Of a stretch of DNA of 64,000 nt, positions 1-7,736 are shown piece by piece; the first letter of the stretch is position 1, and each line of letters opens with the position of its first letter. Below the pieces are notes generated by a model. That model was given only the letters and a program-made list of their open reading frames with translations, was not told the origin of the DNA and made no database searches. Origin of the DNA: WHTK01 sp963711035 (GTDB lineage: Bacteria; Chloroflexota; Dehalococcoidia; DSTF01; WHTK01); assembly GCA_963711035.1 (NCBI GenBank), contig CAVQCN010000001.1, positions 372,001 to 436,000 on the forward strand, written 5' to 3'. The position numbers and the translations under genes are program-made.

Positions 1-28
1 AGTGAGTTAAATAAGCGTTGATGAATTC

Positions 29-229
29 CTAAACTGCGTCCACGAGCCGCGCCTGGTGGCGCCTCTCCGCCTCACACCAGGGGCACGGGCGGTCCTTCAG
101 AAGGCCCGCGAGGCGACACTCATCGTCGATCTGATGGCGCGGCGTGCGCAGCGGTTGGCGACCGTCACGCTGGGTGAGCAGCTGGATGAGCTCGGGGTCG
201 CTGACGTTCAGGGCCGCTGCCTCCTGCAA
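29..229 (-). CDS. possible small protein with a CPWC motif
   Basis: A 66-residue reading frame with no family I recognise. It contains one CPWC pair near residues 48-51 and a charged tail. On the minus strand a purine-rich CAGGAGG follows the TTG at 229, so the true start may be a CTG or later codon about 10-20 codons in. The neighbouring gene at 382-609 also has Cys pairs, so the two may be related small zinc proteins. It may equally be a chance frame; nothing confirms translation. Confidence 0.25.
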   Translation of the reverse strand: MQEAAALNVSDPELIQLLTQRDGRQPLRTPRHQIDDECRLAGLLKDRPCPWCEAERRHQARLVDAV

Positions 230-381
230 TCGAGTACGACCCTACAGTACCGGAATCGACTCCGATGCGTCTTTGCAGCCACGTTCGCAGCCTGCCGGCT
301 TACTCAACCCCACGACGGCGGTCCGCCGAATGCTCCGTCCCGCAGGACAAGTCTCCGCGCGGTTCGCCGCCATGCCAATGG

Positions 382-609
382 CTAAAGAGGCCGGATCTGC
401 TCGTTGACGTCGCCCACGGCGTAGATGCCGCACAGGCGGCAGAGGTACACCTGCGTATCCTCCGACGCGAGGTCCTCGGTCAGCTCCACGCCCACCGCTT
501 CGACCCAGTCGTGGTCGCAGTTGCGGACCGGCGCGTAGCTGAGGTCATCGAGGACGCAATCGCAAGCCCAGTAGGCGCCACACTTGGGGCACAGTCGTCC
601 TTCGTCCAT
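382..609 (-). CDS. small zinc-ribbon-like hypothetical protein
   Basis: A 75-residue protein starting at the ATG at 609 (a TTG at 654 would add 15 basic residues and has no better context). It has CPKCG and ACDC near the N-terminus and CRLCG near the C-terminus, a spacing that suggests a structural zinc site formed by the two ends, with an acidic middle. No enzymatic motif is visible. It is divergent from the hydrolase at 690. Function unknown; the Cys pairs support a real gene more than its length does. Confidence 0.5.
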   Translation of the reverse strand: MDEGRLCPKCGAYWACDCVLDDLSYAPVRNCDHDWVEAVGVELTEDLASEDTQVYLCRLCGIYAVGDVNEQIRPL

Positions 610-689
610 ACGCCGATCATACCGACGGCGTCCAGACCGCTCGCTCTTCTCCAATCCTTCCGTAAGATGGTGCGGGGGAAGGAACAGCG

Positions 690-1442
690 ATGCCCGACGC
701 GACGATCAATGGCTGGGCGCACCACTGGGAAGACGCCGGCTCCGGCGAGCCCCTCGTCCTCATACACGAGGCGCTGCAGTCCAGCCGCGTTTTCGCACCG
801 CAGATCGAGGAGCTCTCGAAGACGTTTCGCGTCATCGCGCCGGACATGCGCGGCATGGGGCAGAGCGCCCGCGTCGACCGCATCGAGCCGCCGTCCGGCT
901 GGGTCGATGACCTCGAGGCGTTGCTCGACCGGCTCGGCATAGAGAACGTCCACCTCTACGGCTCGAGCATCGGCGCGCGTGTCGCCCTGCGCTTCGCCAT
1001 CGACCGGCCGCAGCGGGTGCGGACTCTGATCCTCAACAACCCGATCGTCGCCATCGAGCCGGACAGCAACGAGGCGCTAAACACGCGCATGAGCGACCCG
1101 GACGCCCTGCCGCCGCGCATCCAGCAGCTGCACGAATCGATGCACGGCGACGACTGGCCCAACGTGGTGCGCAACTTCTTCGCCATCCGCAACGACGCGG
1201 CGCTGCAGAACCACCTCGACCTGCGTGAGGCCGCCAAGAATGTCACGATCCCGACCCTGCTGACGCGCGGCGACAACCGCACGGACACGGTGCACCCGCT
1301 GCCGCACGTCTTCGAGCTCTTCTACAGCATCCAGACGTCGCGCATGTGGGTGAAGCCCTCCGGCGGCTGCTTCGCCACGCCCGAAGGCTACGACGTCGTC
1401 CGGCGATTCATTGCAGACGCAACGAAGGCAGCGGCCAGGTGA
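690..1442 (+). CDS. alpha/beta hydrolase-fold protein, catalytic His missing
   Basis: A 250-residue single-domain alpha/beta hydrolase. The nucleophile elbow GSSIG is at 91-95 (Ser93) and the strand before it (RVIAPDMRGMGQS, from about residue 47) is typical of the family. The start ATG has the strong ribosome site GGGGGAAGGA 7 nt upstream. The C-terminal position that normally reads GH in the catalytic loop reads GGCFATPEGY, so the catalytic His appears to be Cys, and the oxyanion HG is HE. It may be an inactive or repurposed hydrolase. Substrate unknown. It stands alone, facing the membrane protein at 1473-2315. Confidence 0.85.
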   Translation: MPDATINGWAHHWEDAGSGEPLVLIHEALQSSRVFAPQIEELSKTFRVIAPDMRGMGQSARVDRIEPPSGWVDDLEALLDRLGIENVHLYGSSIGARVALRFAIDRPQRVRTLILNNPIVAIEPDSNEALNTRMSDPDALPPRIQQLHESMHGDDWPNVVRNFFAIRNDAALQNHLDLREAAKNVTIPTLLTRGDNRTDTVHPLPHVFELFYSIQTSRMWVKPSGGCFATPEGYDVVRRFIADATKAAAR

Positions 1443-1472
1443 GTCCACTCCGGCGGCCCTGAACGGCGCGCA

Positions 1473-2315
1473 TCAGGCCCGGGCTAGCGCTCTTCCCGCC
1501 TTGCGCTCCAGGAGAAGGAAAATAGCGAGCGCCCCGATCGCGGCCGCCGCCAGTACCACGAGAAAGACCGGCTCCGCAGCGCCCGCATCGAAGTCTCCGT
1601 CATTCGCCAATGCGGCGCAGAACAAGAGCGCAAACCAGAAGGACGCCTCGGGAAAGTAGAAGCGATAGGCCGCGTAGCGACGCTCGAACGTCGCGCACAG
1701 GCCACCCGCGCCGAGAAACAGCAGCCAAGCGCCCACCACCTTCGCCATGAGCGGCGCAAGCGGCCACGGCCAGAGGTCCAGCGCCCGGTCGACGCCGAGG
1801 ATCAGAGCCAGGCTGTAGACGGTGATCAGAGCGCCGGCCGTGCCGAGCAGAAGCCGGAGCCGCGCGGACAGGAGCATCTCGCCGGGCTGTACGCCGGGGT
1901 CTCGCGACCGATTGAGCAGAAGCATGAGGGGCAGCGAGATCGGGAGGTAGACGTAGATCGCGAGCCAGACGTAGTAGCTCACGCGGCCGACGAAGAAGCG
2001 ATCATGATGGATCAGGGTTGCAGCGAGGATGACGATGGCGAAGGCCAGCGTGCTCGTCACGGGCACGATCGCTTCCGTCCAGCGTCCCCGAACGAGCATC
2101 GTCACGATTGCAACCGCACCAAAGGTGAACGCGGCGCCGACCCAGACAGCGCTCAGGTCGGGATGGATGGGCCAGGACCAGTAGTCCTCGGTCGAGCCGG
2201 GAAAGAGGACGAGCACGGGGCCGAAGATGGCGGTGAGAAACGCGAGCGGCAGATAGGAAACGCGTGTTAACGGGTGGAGCGAGTTGTCCGGCCGATTGTC
2301 CAACGTATTCTCCAA
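1473..2315 (-). CDS. hypothetical multi-pass membrane protein
   Basis: A 280-residue protein with about eight hydrophobic segments spread evenly along its length (first around residues 20-40, last around 250-272) and short loops, so an integral inner-membrane protein. No transporter or enzyme signature was recognised. The TTG at 2315 has little upstream support. A second TTG at 2303 is preceded by GGAG at 6 nt and is an equally good start. It converges with the hydrolase gene and is isolated from other genes. Confidence 0.6.
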   Translation of the reverse strand: MENTLDNRPDNSLHPLTRVSYLPLAFLTAIFGPVLVLFPGSTEDYWSWPIHPDLSAVWVGAAFTFGAVAIVTMLVRGRWTEAIVPVTSTLAFAIVILAATLIHHDRFFVGRVSYYVWLAIYVYLPISLPLMLLLNRSRDPGVQPGEMLLSARLRLLLGTAGALITVYSLALILGVDRALDLWPWPLAPLMAKVVGAWLLFLGAGGLCATFERRYAAYRFYFPEASFWFALLFCAALANDGDFDAGAAEPVFLVVLAAAAIGALAIFLLLERKAGRALARA

Positions 2316-2380
2316 TCCGGAGCGATCGGCACTGGTTGGTTCGTAATAGTACGCCGAATCACCTTCGTTCCGTTCTGACA

Positions 2381-2412
2381 GAAAACGGGCCGTCCTCGCG
2401 AGGACGACCCGT
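2381..2412 (-). terminator. Rho-independent terminator of the FAH-family gene
   Basis: Read on the minus strand, ACGGGTCGTCCTCG pairs with CGAGGACGGCCCGT with one mismatch, and the stem is followed directly by TTTTCTGT. It lies 20 nt past the stop codon of the gene ending at 2433, which is the right place and orientation. Confidence 0.85.
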
Positions 2413-2432
2413 CTGAACTGCGCTGCGAAGAG

Positions 2433-3245
2433 CTACGCCGTCGCGGCGGCTGGACGCAAGTCGGGGCGCAGGTCCTGCCAGGGCATCGGCTCCGGGTCGG
2501 CGACGAAGGTGTTCTTCAGCACGCCGACGCCTTCGACCACGACCTCGACGACGTCGCCGGGCTTCAGCGCCTTGGGCTGGCCGGAGGTGCCGGTGAAGAT
2601 GACGTCGCCCGGCTCCAGCGTGCAGACGCGGCTCACGAACGCAATCGTCTCGGCGACGCTGTTGATCATCTCGCTCGTGTTGCAGCGCTGTACCTCTTCG
2701 CCGTTGAGGAGGGTCGAGAGGTTGGTGTTCACCGGGTCGACGTCGGTCTCGATCCAGGGGCCCATCGGGCCGAACTTGTCGCAGCCCTTGCCGCGGAACC
2801 ACTGCTGGTCGCCGCGCTGCCAGTCGCGGGCGCTGACGTCGTTGCCGCACGTGTATCCGAAGACGTAGCTCAGTGCGTCCTCTGTCGAGACGCGGCGGCA
2901 GGTCTTGCCGATGACCGCCACCATCTCGCCCTCGTAGTCGACACGCTCGCAGCCGGCGGGCATCGGGATGTCCTCGTCCGGGTCGGCGTAGGTGTTGGCC
3001 GGCTTGACGAAAAGCTCGGGACGCGGCGAGACGGGCCGCCCGCCGATGTGACTCGGGTAGTTGAGCGCCACGGCGAGGATGAGGCGCGGCACGACCGGCG
3101 AGAGCAGCTTGACGCTGCTCAACGCTACCGGCGAGCCGTTGGGCTTGAGGTCGCCGAACAAGTCGCCGTCCACGGGCTGGACCGATTCGCCTTCGACGAT
3201 TCCGTAACTGGTGCGTCCGCCTGCCTGAAAGCGCGCGATGCGCAT
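2433..3245 (-). CDS. fumarylacetoacetate hydrolase (FAH) family protein
   Basis: A 270-residue FAH-fold enzyme. The family cleaves or isomerises 2-oxo acids from aromatic and amino-acid breakdown with a divalent metal. Likely metal ligands are E105 and E107 (in YEGEMVAVIGK) and D136 (GNDVSARDWQ); the C-terminal GDVIFTGTSGQP is also typical. The ATG at 3245 is preceded by AAAGGA at about 8 nt and begins the normal N-terminal subdomain, whereas an upstream GC-rich extension to 3404 looks non-coding. Substrate cannot be read from sequence. Other catabolic enzymes nearby (hydratase, LigB dioxygenase, RraA) suggest meta-cleavage-type degradation. Confidence 0.88.
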   Translation of the reverse strand: MRIARFQAGGRTSYGIVEGESVQPVDGDLFGDLKPNGSPVALSSVKLLSPVVPRLILAVALNYPSHIGGRPVSPRPELFVKPANTYADPDEDIPMPAGCERVDYEGEMVAVIGKTCRRVSTEDALSYVFGYTCGNDVSARDWQRGDQQWFRGKGCDKFGPMGPWIETDVDPVNTNLSTLLNGEEVQRCNTSEMINSVAETIAFVSRVCTLEPGDVIFTGTSGQPKALKPGDVVEVVVEGVGVLKNTFVADPEPMPWQDLRPDLRPAAATA

Positions 3246-3423
3246 TGCACATGTCCTTTCTCCGGGCCGCGCCCGGCTTGCTGATTTCGATGCGAGCACG
3301 ATAATACGCGCGGCCTGTAGGGAGGGCAAACACTCGTCAAGGCCCGCTCGGGTAGCCACGGCGCGGCGGAATGGTCTATGCGAACGGCCCGTCGTGCATG
3401 CCATGCCGTGGGATGCAATCCCC

Positions 3424-4077
3424 CTATTGGGCCGTGAAGGTTACCGTCTTGTCGTTGACTTGCACCGTGTACTGCTGGCCCGACGCGTAGTCGGAGCCGA
3501 GCGGGATGTTCAGGTCGTAGTCACCGTAGATCATCGTGCAGGCCACCTGGCCTGTCGGCATCGTGTCGTACACCTTCACGGTGATCGTCGTGCCGGAGCG
3601 GCTCGCCTCCCAACCACCCTGTTGCGCGCAGCCGTTGGGCAGGCCAGCGGTCACGTGCAGCATGTACTGAGGCGGGAACGACTCCAGGGTCTGCACCTCG
3701 GCCCCGTCGATCGGCGCATCGATGCGCTTGCGGTCCGGGGACACGGGCGGCAGGTCGGACGCAGGCAACGTCGACGTGCCCGTCTGCGGCGGCGTCGCAG
3801 TCGATGCGCCGTTGTCCGGCGGCAGCGTCGGTTGCGGCGGGCTACTCACCGGTGAGTCGGCGGGAGGCGTAGAAGTCGGGGCGGGCGGTTGTGTAGCAGT
3901 TGGAGCCGGCGACGTGGGCGTTGCGGCAGGCGTGCTCGTGGTCGTCGCGCTTGCGGTTGCCGTTGCAGTTGCAGGGCTATCGCCACTACACGCTGTGAGC
4001 GCGAGGACTATGCCGATGGCTAGCAGGACCAACGCTGCGCCGAGAATCGCGGATCGATGGCTGCTTCGCATCATCAT
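3424..4077 (-). CDS. secreted lipoprotein with Thr/Pro-rich linker
   Basis: A 217-residue lipoprotein: basic N-terminus, hydrophobic core and lipobox LTAC (Cys near residue 30), then about 85 residues of Ala/Thr/Pro/Ser linker that would span the outer envelope, then a compact domain of about 100 residues. That domain contains GLPNGC and CTMIYGDYDLNIPLG, a pattern I associate with uncharacterised secreted proteins of Chloroflexota and Cyanobacteria; its two Cys could form a disulphide. The ATG at 4077 has GGAGA 8 nt upstream, which rules out the TTG at 4083. Function unknown. Confidence 0.75.
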   Translation of the reverse strand: MMMRSSHRSAILGAALVLLAIGIVLALTACSGDSPATATATASATTTSTPAATPTSPAPTATQPPAPTSTPPADSPVSSPPQPTLPPDNGASTATPPQTGTSTLPASDLPPVSPDRKRIDAPIDGAEVQTLESFPPQYMLHVTAGLPNGCAQQGGWEASRSGTTITVKVYDTMPTGQVACTMIYGDYDLNIPLGSDYASGQQYTVQVNDKTVTFTAQ

Positions 4078-4174
4078 CGTCAAGTCTCCGTGTCCATAGC
4101 GGTCGATACTGGTCAGACGCTAATGGGAGCCGTCTGGTTCCATAATCGACTACGGCAAGAGAGTTTGCCAGCGA

Positions 4175-4810
4175 CTAGTAAAGACTCTCAAGGGCAGGGA
4201 GGACGTAGTGTGCCAGATCTGTCTCGTCCGGGTAGCCCATCTCGGCCTCGTAAGCAATACCATCCTTTTCCCAGGCCGCGCAGGCGCGATAGAAACCCTT
4301 GCTGTAGGGATCATTGCCGGTCCGTATGTCGAGGTACATTCCCATGACATGCGCAGCGTTTTTTCTCGTTGTGCTGTAGGAGCACCCAGGCAGAAGCCTC
4401 GCTCTTTCGACCGGCGCCTCGGACACGATGAAAGCCCACCGCCCAAAGCTGCTACGCGCGAATTTGAAGGCGCCATCGACGCCGCTGAAGGCACCGGGCT
4501 CGAAATGATCGAGCGAGTTCGAGCGAACGACGGTCACGTGGTCCAAGCCTGTCCAGTCGTTGGTAACGTGAGGCTTGGGCAGGTGAACACAGAGAAACGC
4601 TTCGGCTTCAGCCAGGTTCTCGAAAATCTCATGGCGAGGCATCTCCGCACCGTTGTCCGGCGACACCTCGTTGCGCGCCGCTTCGCCTGTGACGCACGGC
4701 ACCATCGCCGACGCGCCATCACCCGACCCGCTTTCGGCCGTCAGCGCGACTGCGACAGCGACGAGCAAGGACAGAAGAGTCGTCAGGGAAACAATCGCCG
4801 CTTCACGCAT
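4175..4810 (-). CDS. hypothetical exported protein
   Basis: A 211-residue protein with an N-terminal hydrophobic segment (about residues 5-24, ending near LTAES) that looks like a cleavable signal peptide or anchor. The rest is soluble and mixed alpha/beta in composition, with three Cys. No family was recognised. It lies between the lipoprotein and uvrC, all on the minus strand but separated by more than 50 nt on each side, so an independent transcript is likely. Confidence 0.6.
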   Translation of the reverse strand: MREAAIVSLTTLLSLLVAVAVALTAESGSGDGASAMVPCVTGEAARNEVSPDNGAEMPRHEIFENLAEAEAFLCVHLPKPHVTNDWTGLDHVTVVRSNSLDHFEPGAFSGVDGAFKFARSSFGRWAFIVSEAPVERARLLPGCSYSTTRKNAAHVMGMYLDIRTGNDPYSKGFYRACAAWEKDGIAYEAEMGYPDETDLAHYVLPALESLY

Positions 4811-4863
4811 AGACCTAACGATACGTCAGGTCACGTGCGTCTGCAGCCTGAGACATGGTCGCG

Positions 4864-6897
4864 TTACAGCGACTGCTTGACCTTGTCTGCCAGCGAGCGC
4901 GTGAACCCCACCGTGGCGGCGATGTCCTCGACCGGCGCCTCGCGAATGGCGCGCAGCGAGCCGAACTTGCGCAGCAGCGCCCGCTTGCGCTTGGGCCCGA
5001 TGCCGGGCACCGAGTCGAGCGCCGACTCCATGCCCGTCTTGCTGCGTACCTTGCGGTGGTAGGTGATGGCGAAGCGGTGCGCCTCGTCGCGGATGCGCTG
5101 CACGAGGTAGAGGGCCTGCGAGGTGCGCGGCAGGACGATGGGCTCGGCCAGGTCCTGCACGAACAGCTCCTCGTTCTGCTTGGCGAGGCCGGCCAGCGGC
5201 ACGTCCTTCAAGCCCAGGTTGCGCATCACGTCCAGCGACGCCGAGAGTTGCCCCTTGCCCCCGTCCACGATCAGCAGGTCCGGCAGCGCTCCCCAGCCCA
5301 GGACGCTGTCGTCGTCGTCCTCAGCCGCCGCCCCCTCGCCCTCCGGGAGAGGGTTGGGGTGAGGGCGTCCATTCGACCGTAGGGACGAAGCTTCGGCTCC
5401 GTCCGCACCACGCCCCGTCGCCGCCAACAGTTCACCCTCGTTCTCCTGCCCGAGTGCCAGATTGCCCGGCTGCCCGCTGTTTTCCCAGCGCTTGAAGCGC
5501 CGGCCCAGGATCTCGGCCATCGAGGCGAAGTCGTTGGCGCCGACGACGGTCTTGATGCGGAAGCGGCGATACTCCTGCGGCCGCGGCTGGCCGTCGATGA
5601 AGACGACCATGCTGGCGACCGGGCTGGTGCCCTGGATGTTCGAGTTGTCGTAGCACTCGATGCGGCGCGGGTACGTCGGCAGGTCGAGCTCGTCCTGCAG
5701 CTGGGCGAGCGCCTGGTCGCGCTTCGTCGTGTCCGCCAGCCAGCGCACGCGCAGCATGTCCAGCGACTCGCGAGCGTTCTCCGACGCCAGGTCGACCATG
5801 CGGCGCCGCGTGCCGCGCTGCGCCACCGCGATGTTGACCTTGGAGCCGCGCTTCTCGCTCAGCCACTCGGCCATCAGCGTCGCTTCCGGCACCGCAAACG
5901 GCACCACCACCGTCTTCGGGACGTACACCGCCGATTCGTAGAACTGCTTGAGGAAGCTGCCCAGGATGTCGCCGTCCGATTCGTCGCGCACGCCGTCGAG
6001 AGTGAAGAAGTCGCGGCCCACCATCTGGGTGCCTCGGATGAAGAACACCTGGACGCAGGCCTCGTCGCCGGCGCGGTCCTCGGAGGACGGGTCGCGCGCC
6101 AGGCCGAAGATGTCCTCGTCCGTCGGGCGGATGCGCTCGACGAGCTGCTGCTCGGCCACGTTCTCGACAGCGCGGATCTGGTCTCGGAACAGGGCGGCGC
6201 GCTCGAACTGCAGCTCCTCGGACGCCGACTCCATCTGGCCCTTGAGCGACTTCACGACCTCGCTCGTCTTGCCCTCGAGGAAGAGCAGCGTCTGGCGAAT
6301 GACCTCGTCGTACTCCTCGCGTGTGCAGTAGGCGGTGCAGGGCGCGATGCAACGGTGGATGAAGTAGTCGAGACAGGGGCGCGGGTCCGTGCCGGTGATC
6401 GTCTTGGTGCAGGAGCGCCACGGGAACAGCTTCTTGACCACGCCCAGCGTGCGCCGCACGGACGACGCCGAGGCGTACGGCCCGAAGTAGCGCGCGCCGT
6501 CATTGCCCACCCGCCGCGCGATCTCGACGCGGGGCCAGTCGTTCTGCACGTCGACGCGCAGATAGGGGTAGTGCTTGTCGTCCTTGAGGCGGACGTTGAA
6601 GAAAGGCTGGTGGCGCTTGACCAGCGTCGCCTCCAGGTGCATCGCTTCGGCGTTGGTCTGCGTGACGATGTACTCGAAGTCGTCGATCTGCTCGACGAGG
6701 GCGCGCGTCTTCAGCTCCAGCGAGTGCGGCGCGCCGAAGTAGTTGCGCACCCGGTTACGCAGGCTGGCGGCCTTGCCGACGTAGATCACGTCGCCCTTGG
6801 CGTTGCGCATGATGTAGACGCCGGGGCGCGCCGGCAGCGCCGCCAGGCGAGAGGCGAAGCGGGCCCGTTTCGAGGTGTCGTTGCGGGAGGCGGGCAT
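4864..6897 (-). CDS. uvrC: UvrABC excinuclease subunit C
   Basis: Nucleotide-excision-repair endonuclease subunit that makes both cuts around a DNA lesion. Domains in order: GIY-YIG nuclease (about 20-105; GVYIM, VIYVGKA), a Cys-rich segment near 160-200, UVR motif for UvrB binding (about 215-248), RNase H-like nuclease (about 410-600; CYDNSNIQG and IVDGGKGQL) and a C-terminal helix-hairpin-helix (VPGIGPKRKRALL, about 628). At 677 residues it is longer than usual. The excess is a loop at about 490-535 inside the RNase H-like domain that contains HPNPLPEGEG, the translation of a dispersed palindromic DNA repeat. The ATG at 6897 has GGAGG only 2 nt away, so initiation may be weak. Confidence 0.97.
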   Translation of the reverse strand: MPASRNDTSKRARFASRLAALPARPGVYIMRNAKGDVIYVGKAASLRNRVRNYFGAPHSLELKTRALVEQIDDFEYIVTQTNAEAMHLEATLVKRHQPFFNVRLKDDKHYPYLRVDVQNDWPRVEIARRVGNDGARYFGPYASASSVRRTLGVVKKLFPWRSCTKTITGTDPRPCLDYFIHRCIAPCTAYCTREEYDEVIRQTLLFLEGKTSEVVKSLKGQMESASEELQFERAALFRDQIRAVENVAEQQLVERIRPTDEDIFGLARDPSSEDRAGDEACVQVFFIRGTQMVGRDFFTLDGVRDESDGDILGSFLKQFYESAVYVPKTVVVPFAVPEATLMAEWLSEKRGSKVNIAVAQRGTRRRMVDLASENARESLDMLRVRWLADTTKRDQALAQLQDELDLPTYPRRIECYDNSNIQGTSPVASMVVFIDGQPRPQEYRRFRIKTVVGANDFASMAEILGRRFKRWENSGQPGNLALGQENEGELLAATGRGADGAEASSLRSNGRPHPNPLPEGEGAAAEDDDDSVLGWGALPDLLIVDGGKGQLSASLDVMRNLGLKDVPLAGLAKQNEELFVQDLAEPIVLPRTSQALYLVQRIRDEAHRFAITYHRKVRSKTGMESALDSVPGIGPKRKRALLRKFGSLRAIREAPVEDIAATVGFTRSLADKVKQSL
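5331..5366. repeat. dispersed palindromic repeat inserted in uvrC
   Basis: A partly symmetric element, CCCCCTCGCCCTC then GGGAGAGGGTTGGGGTGAGGG, lies inside uvrC and keeps its reading frame. It shares the CCCTC...GAGGG and GGGGTGAGG building blocks with the intergenic element at 16499-16560. In the uvrC frame it is read as HPNPLPEGEG, the usual translation of this repeat class. Confidence 0.75.
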
Positions 6898-6976
6898 TAC
6901 CTCCCTATTTTAGCGAGCCGAAGGCAGTACAGAGTGCGGAGGACAGGGTACAGGCCAATAGTCAACGGACATACGT

Positions 6977-7021
6977 CTTGCATCAGTGCATCAGATCATC
7001 ACGATGCAAGCGTGCTAGACT
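6977..7021 (+). promoter_or_regulatory. vapB promoter with inverted-repeat operator
   Basis: CTTGCATC (6977-6984) and GATGCAAG (7003-7010) form a perfect 8-bp inverted repeat, with a further GTGCATCA between the arms. A -10 box TAGACT at 7016-7021 ends 7 nt before the antitoxin ATG, so the transcript should be leaderless or nearly so. The arms cover the -35 region, the expected place for autorepression by a VapBC complex. Confidence 0.6.
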
Positions 7022-7028
7022 AACGCAT

Positions 7029-7262
7029 ATGAGGACGACTATTGACCTCCCCGAGGAGCTACACCGTCAGGCCCAGGCGCTGGCGCGTGACCGGTCATGG
7101 ACGCTGAGCCAGGCGGTGGCCTGGCTCATACGCAGGGGCCTGGGCGAGGGCCTGCCATCGCCGGAAATAAGCCAGGACGAGCTTACCGGCCTTCTGACGA
7201 TGAGGATCGGCAGACTTATCACTTCGGACGAAGTTGAGCGCTTCCTCGAAGAGGAAGAGTGA
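7029..7262 (+). CDS. VapB-type antitoxin (ribbon-helix-helix)
   Basis: A 77-residue protein starting MRTTIDLPEEL, the N-terminal strand and helix of a ribbon-helix-helix DNA-binding domain, followed by a helical, acidic C-terminus (ending in four Glu) suited to wrapping the toxin. It should neutralise the PIN toxin encoded next and repress the shared promoter. The ATG at 7029 gives the normal RHH start; an upstream TTG at 6978 lies inside the operator and is rejected. Its stop overlaps the toxin GTG by 4 nt, so translation is probably coupled. Confidence 0.85.
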   Translation: MRTTIDLPEELHRQAQALARDRSWTLSQAVAWLIRRGLGEGLPSPEISQDELTGLLTMRIGRLITSDEVERFLEEEE

Positions 7263-7651
7263 CTATCCTTCTCGACGCCAACATTCTCATCGCGCTCGCT
7301 TTTCCTGAGCATCAGCATGCATCCAGAGCCCGTCCGTGGTTCGCAGCTCTGAATGATTCATTTGCCACCTGTCCCATCACGCAAGGAAGCCTCATGCGCT
7401 TTCTTCTCAGACAAGGCAGCGATGTGGCTACCGCCAAGGCAGTTCTAGCCAGCTTTACGCGTCTTCCGAACCATGCCTTTTGGCCCGACAGCGTCGGCTA
7501 CGATGAGGTTCTTATGGCAGGGGTAGTTGGTCATCGCCAAGTGACAGATGCCTACCTGGCCCAGCTTGCCCGATTGCACGGAGGACGTCTCGCCACGTTC
7601 GATGCGGGTCTGGCCGCGCTGCACAACGACCTGTCGGAGCTTATCCGTTAG
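7259..7651 (+). CDS. VapC-type PIN-domain toxin
   Basis: A 130-residue PIN-domain ribonuclease, toxin partner of the preceding antitoxin. Conserved acidic residues are D6 (LLDANIL), D97 (VTDAYL) and D115 (TFDAGL). The fourth position, usually Glu, reads PITQGSLMRFL with Gln, as in the mycobacterial-type VapC subfamily that has TQ there. It starts at a GTG overlapping the antitoxin stop. Cellular target (tRNA or rRNA) cannot be inferred. Confidence 0.88.
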   Translation: MTILLDANILIALAFPEHQHASRARPWFAALNDSFATCPITQGSLMRFLLRQGSDVATAKAVLASFTRLPNHAFWPDSVGYDEVLMAGVVGHRQVTDAYLAQLARLHGGRLATFDAGLAALHNDLSELIR

Positions 7652-7723
7652 CCTACGACGAGGCAGTCGAAGTCGTGCTGCCCCACCTCCTCCTGCCCTC
7701 TGCACTCTGCCTCTAGCGCTCTG

Positions 7724-7729
7724 TACTAT
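7724..7729 (+). promoter_or_regulatory. -10 box of a probable leaderless promoter
   Basis: TACTAT ends 7 nt before the GTG at 7737, and no Shine-Dalgarno sequence lies between. The geometry is identical to that upstream of the antitoxin gene, so translation probably begins at or next to the first transcribed base. Confidence 0.45.
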
Positions 7730-7736
7730 TCCCCTC

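Noticed and set aside
29..385. Plus-strand frames at the left edge
   Set aside because: They overlap antisense frames, have no ribosome sites and no recognisable domains.
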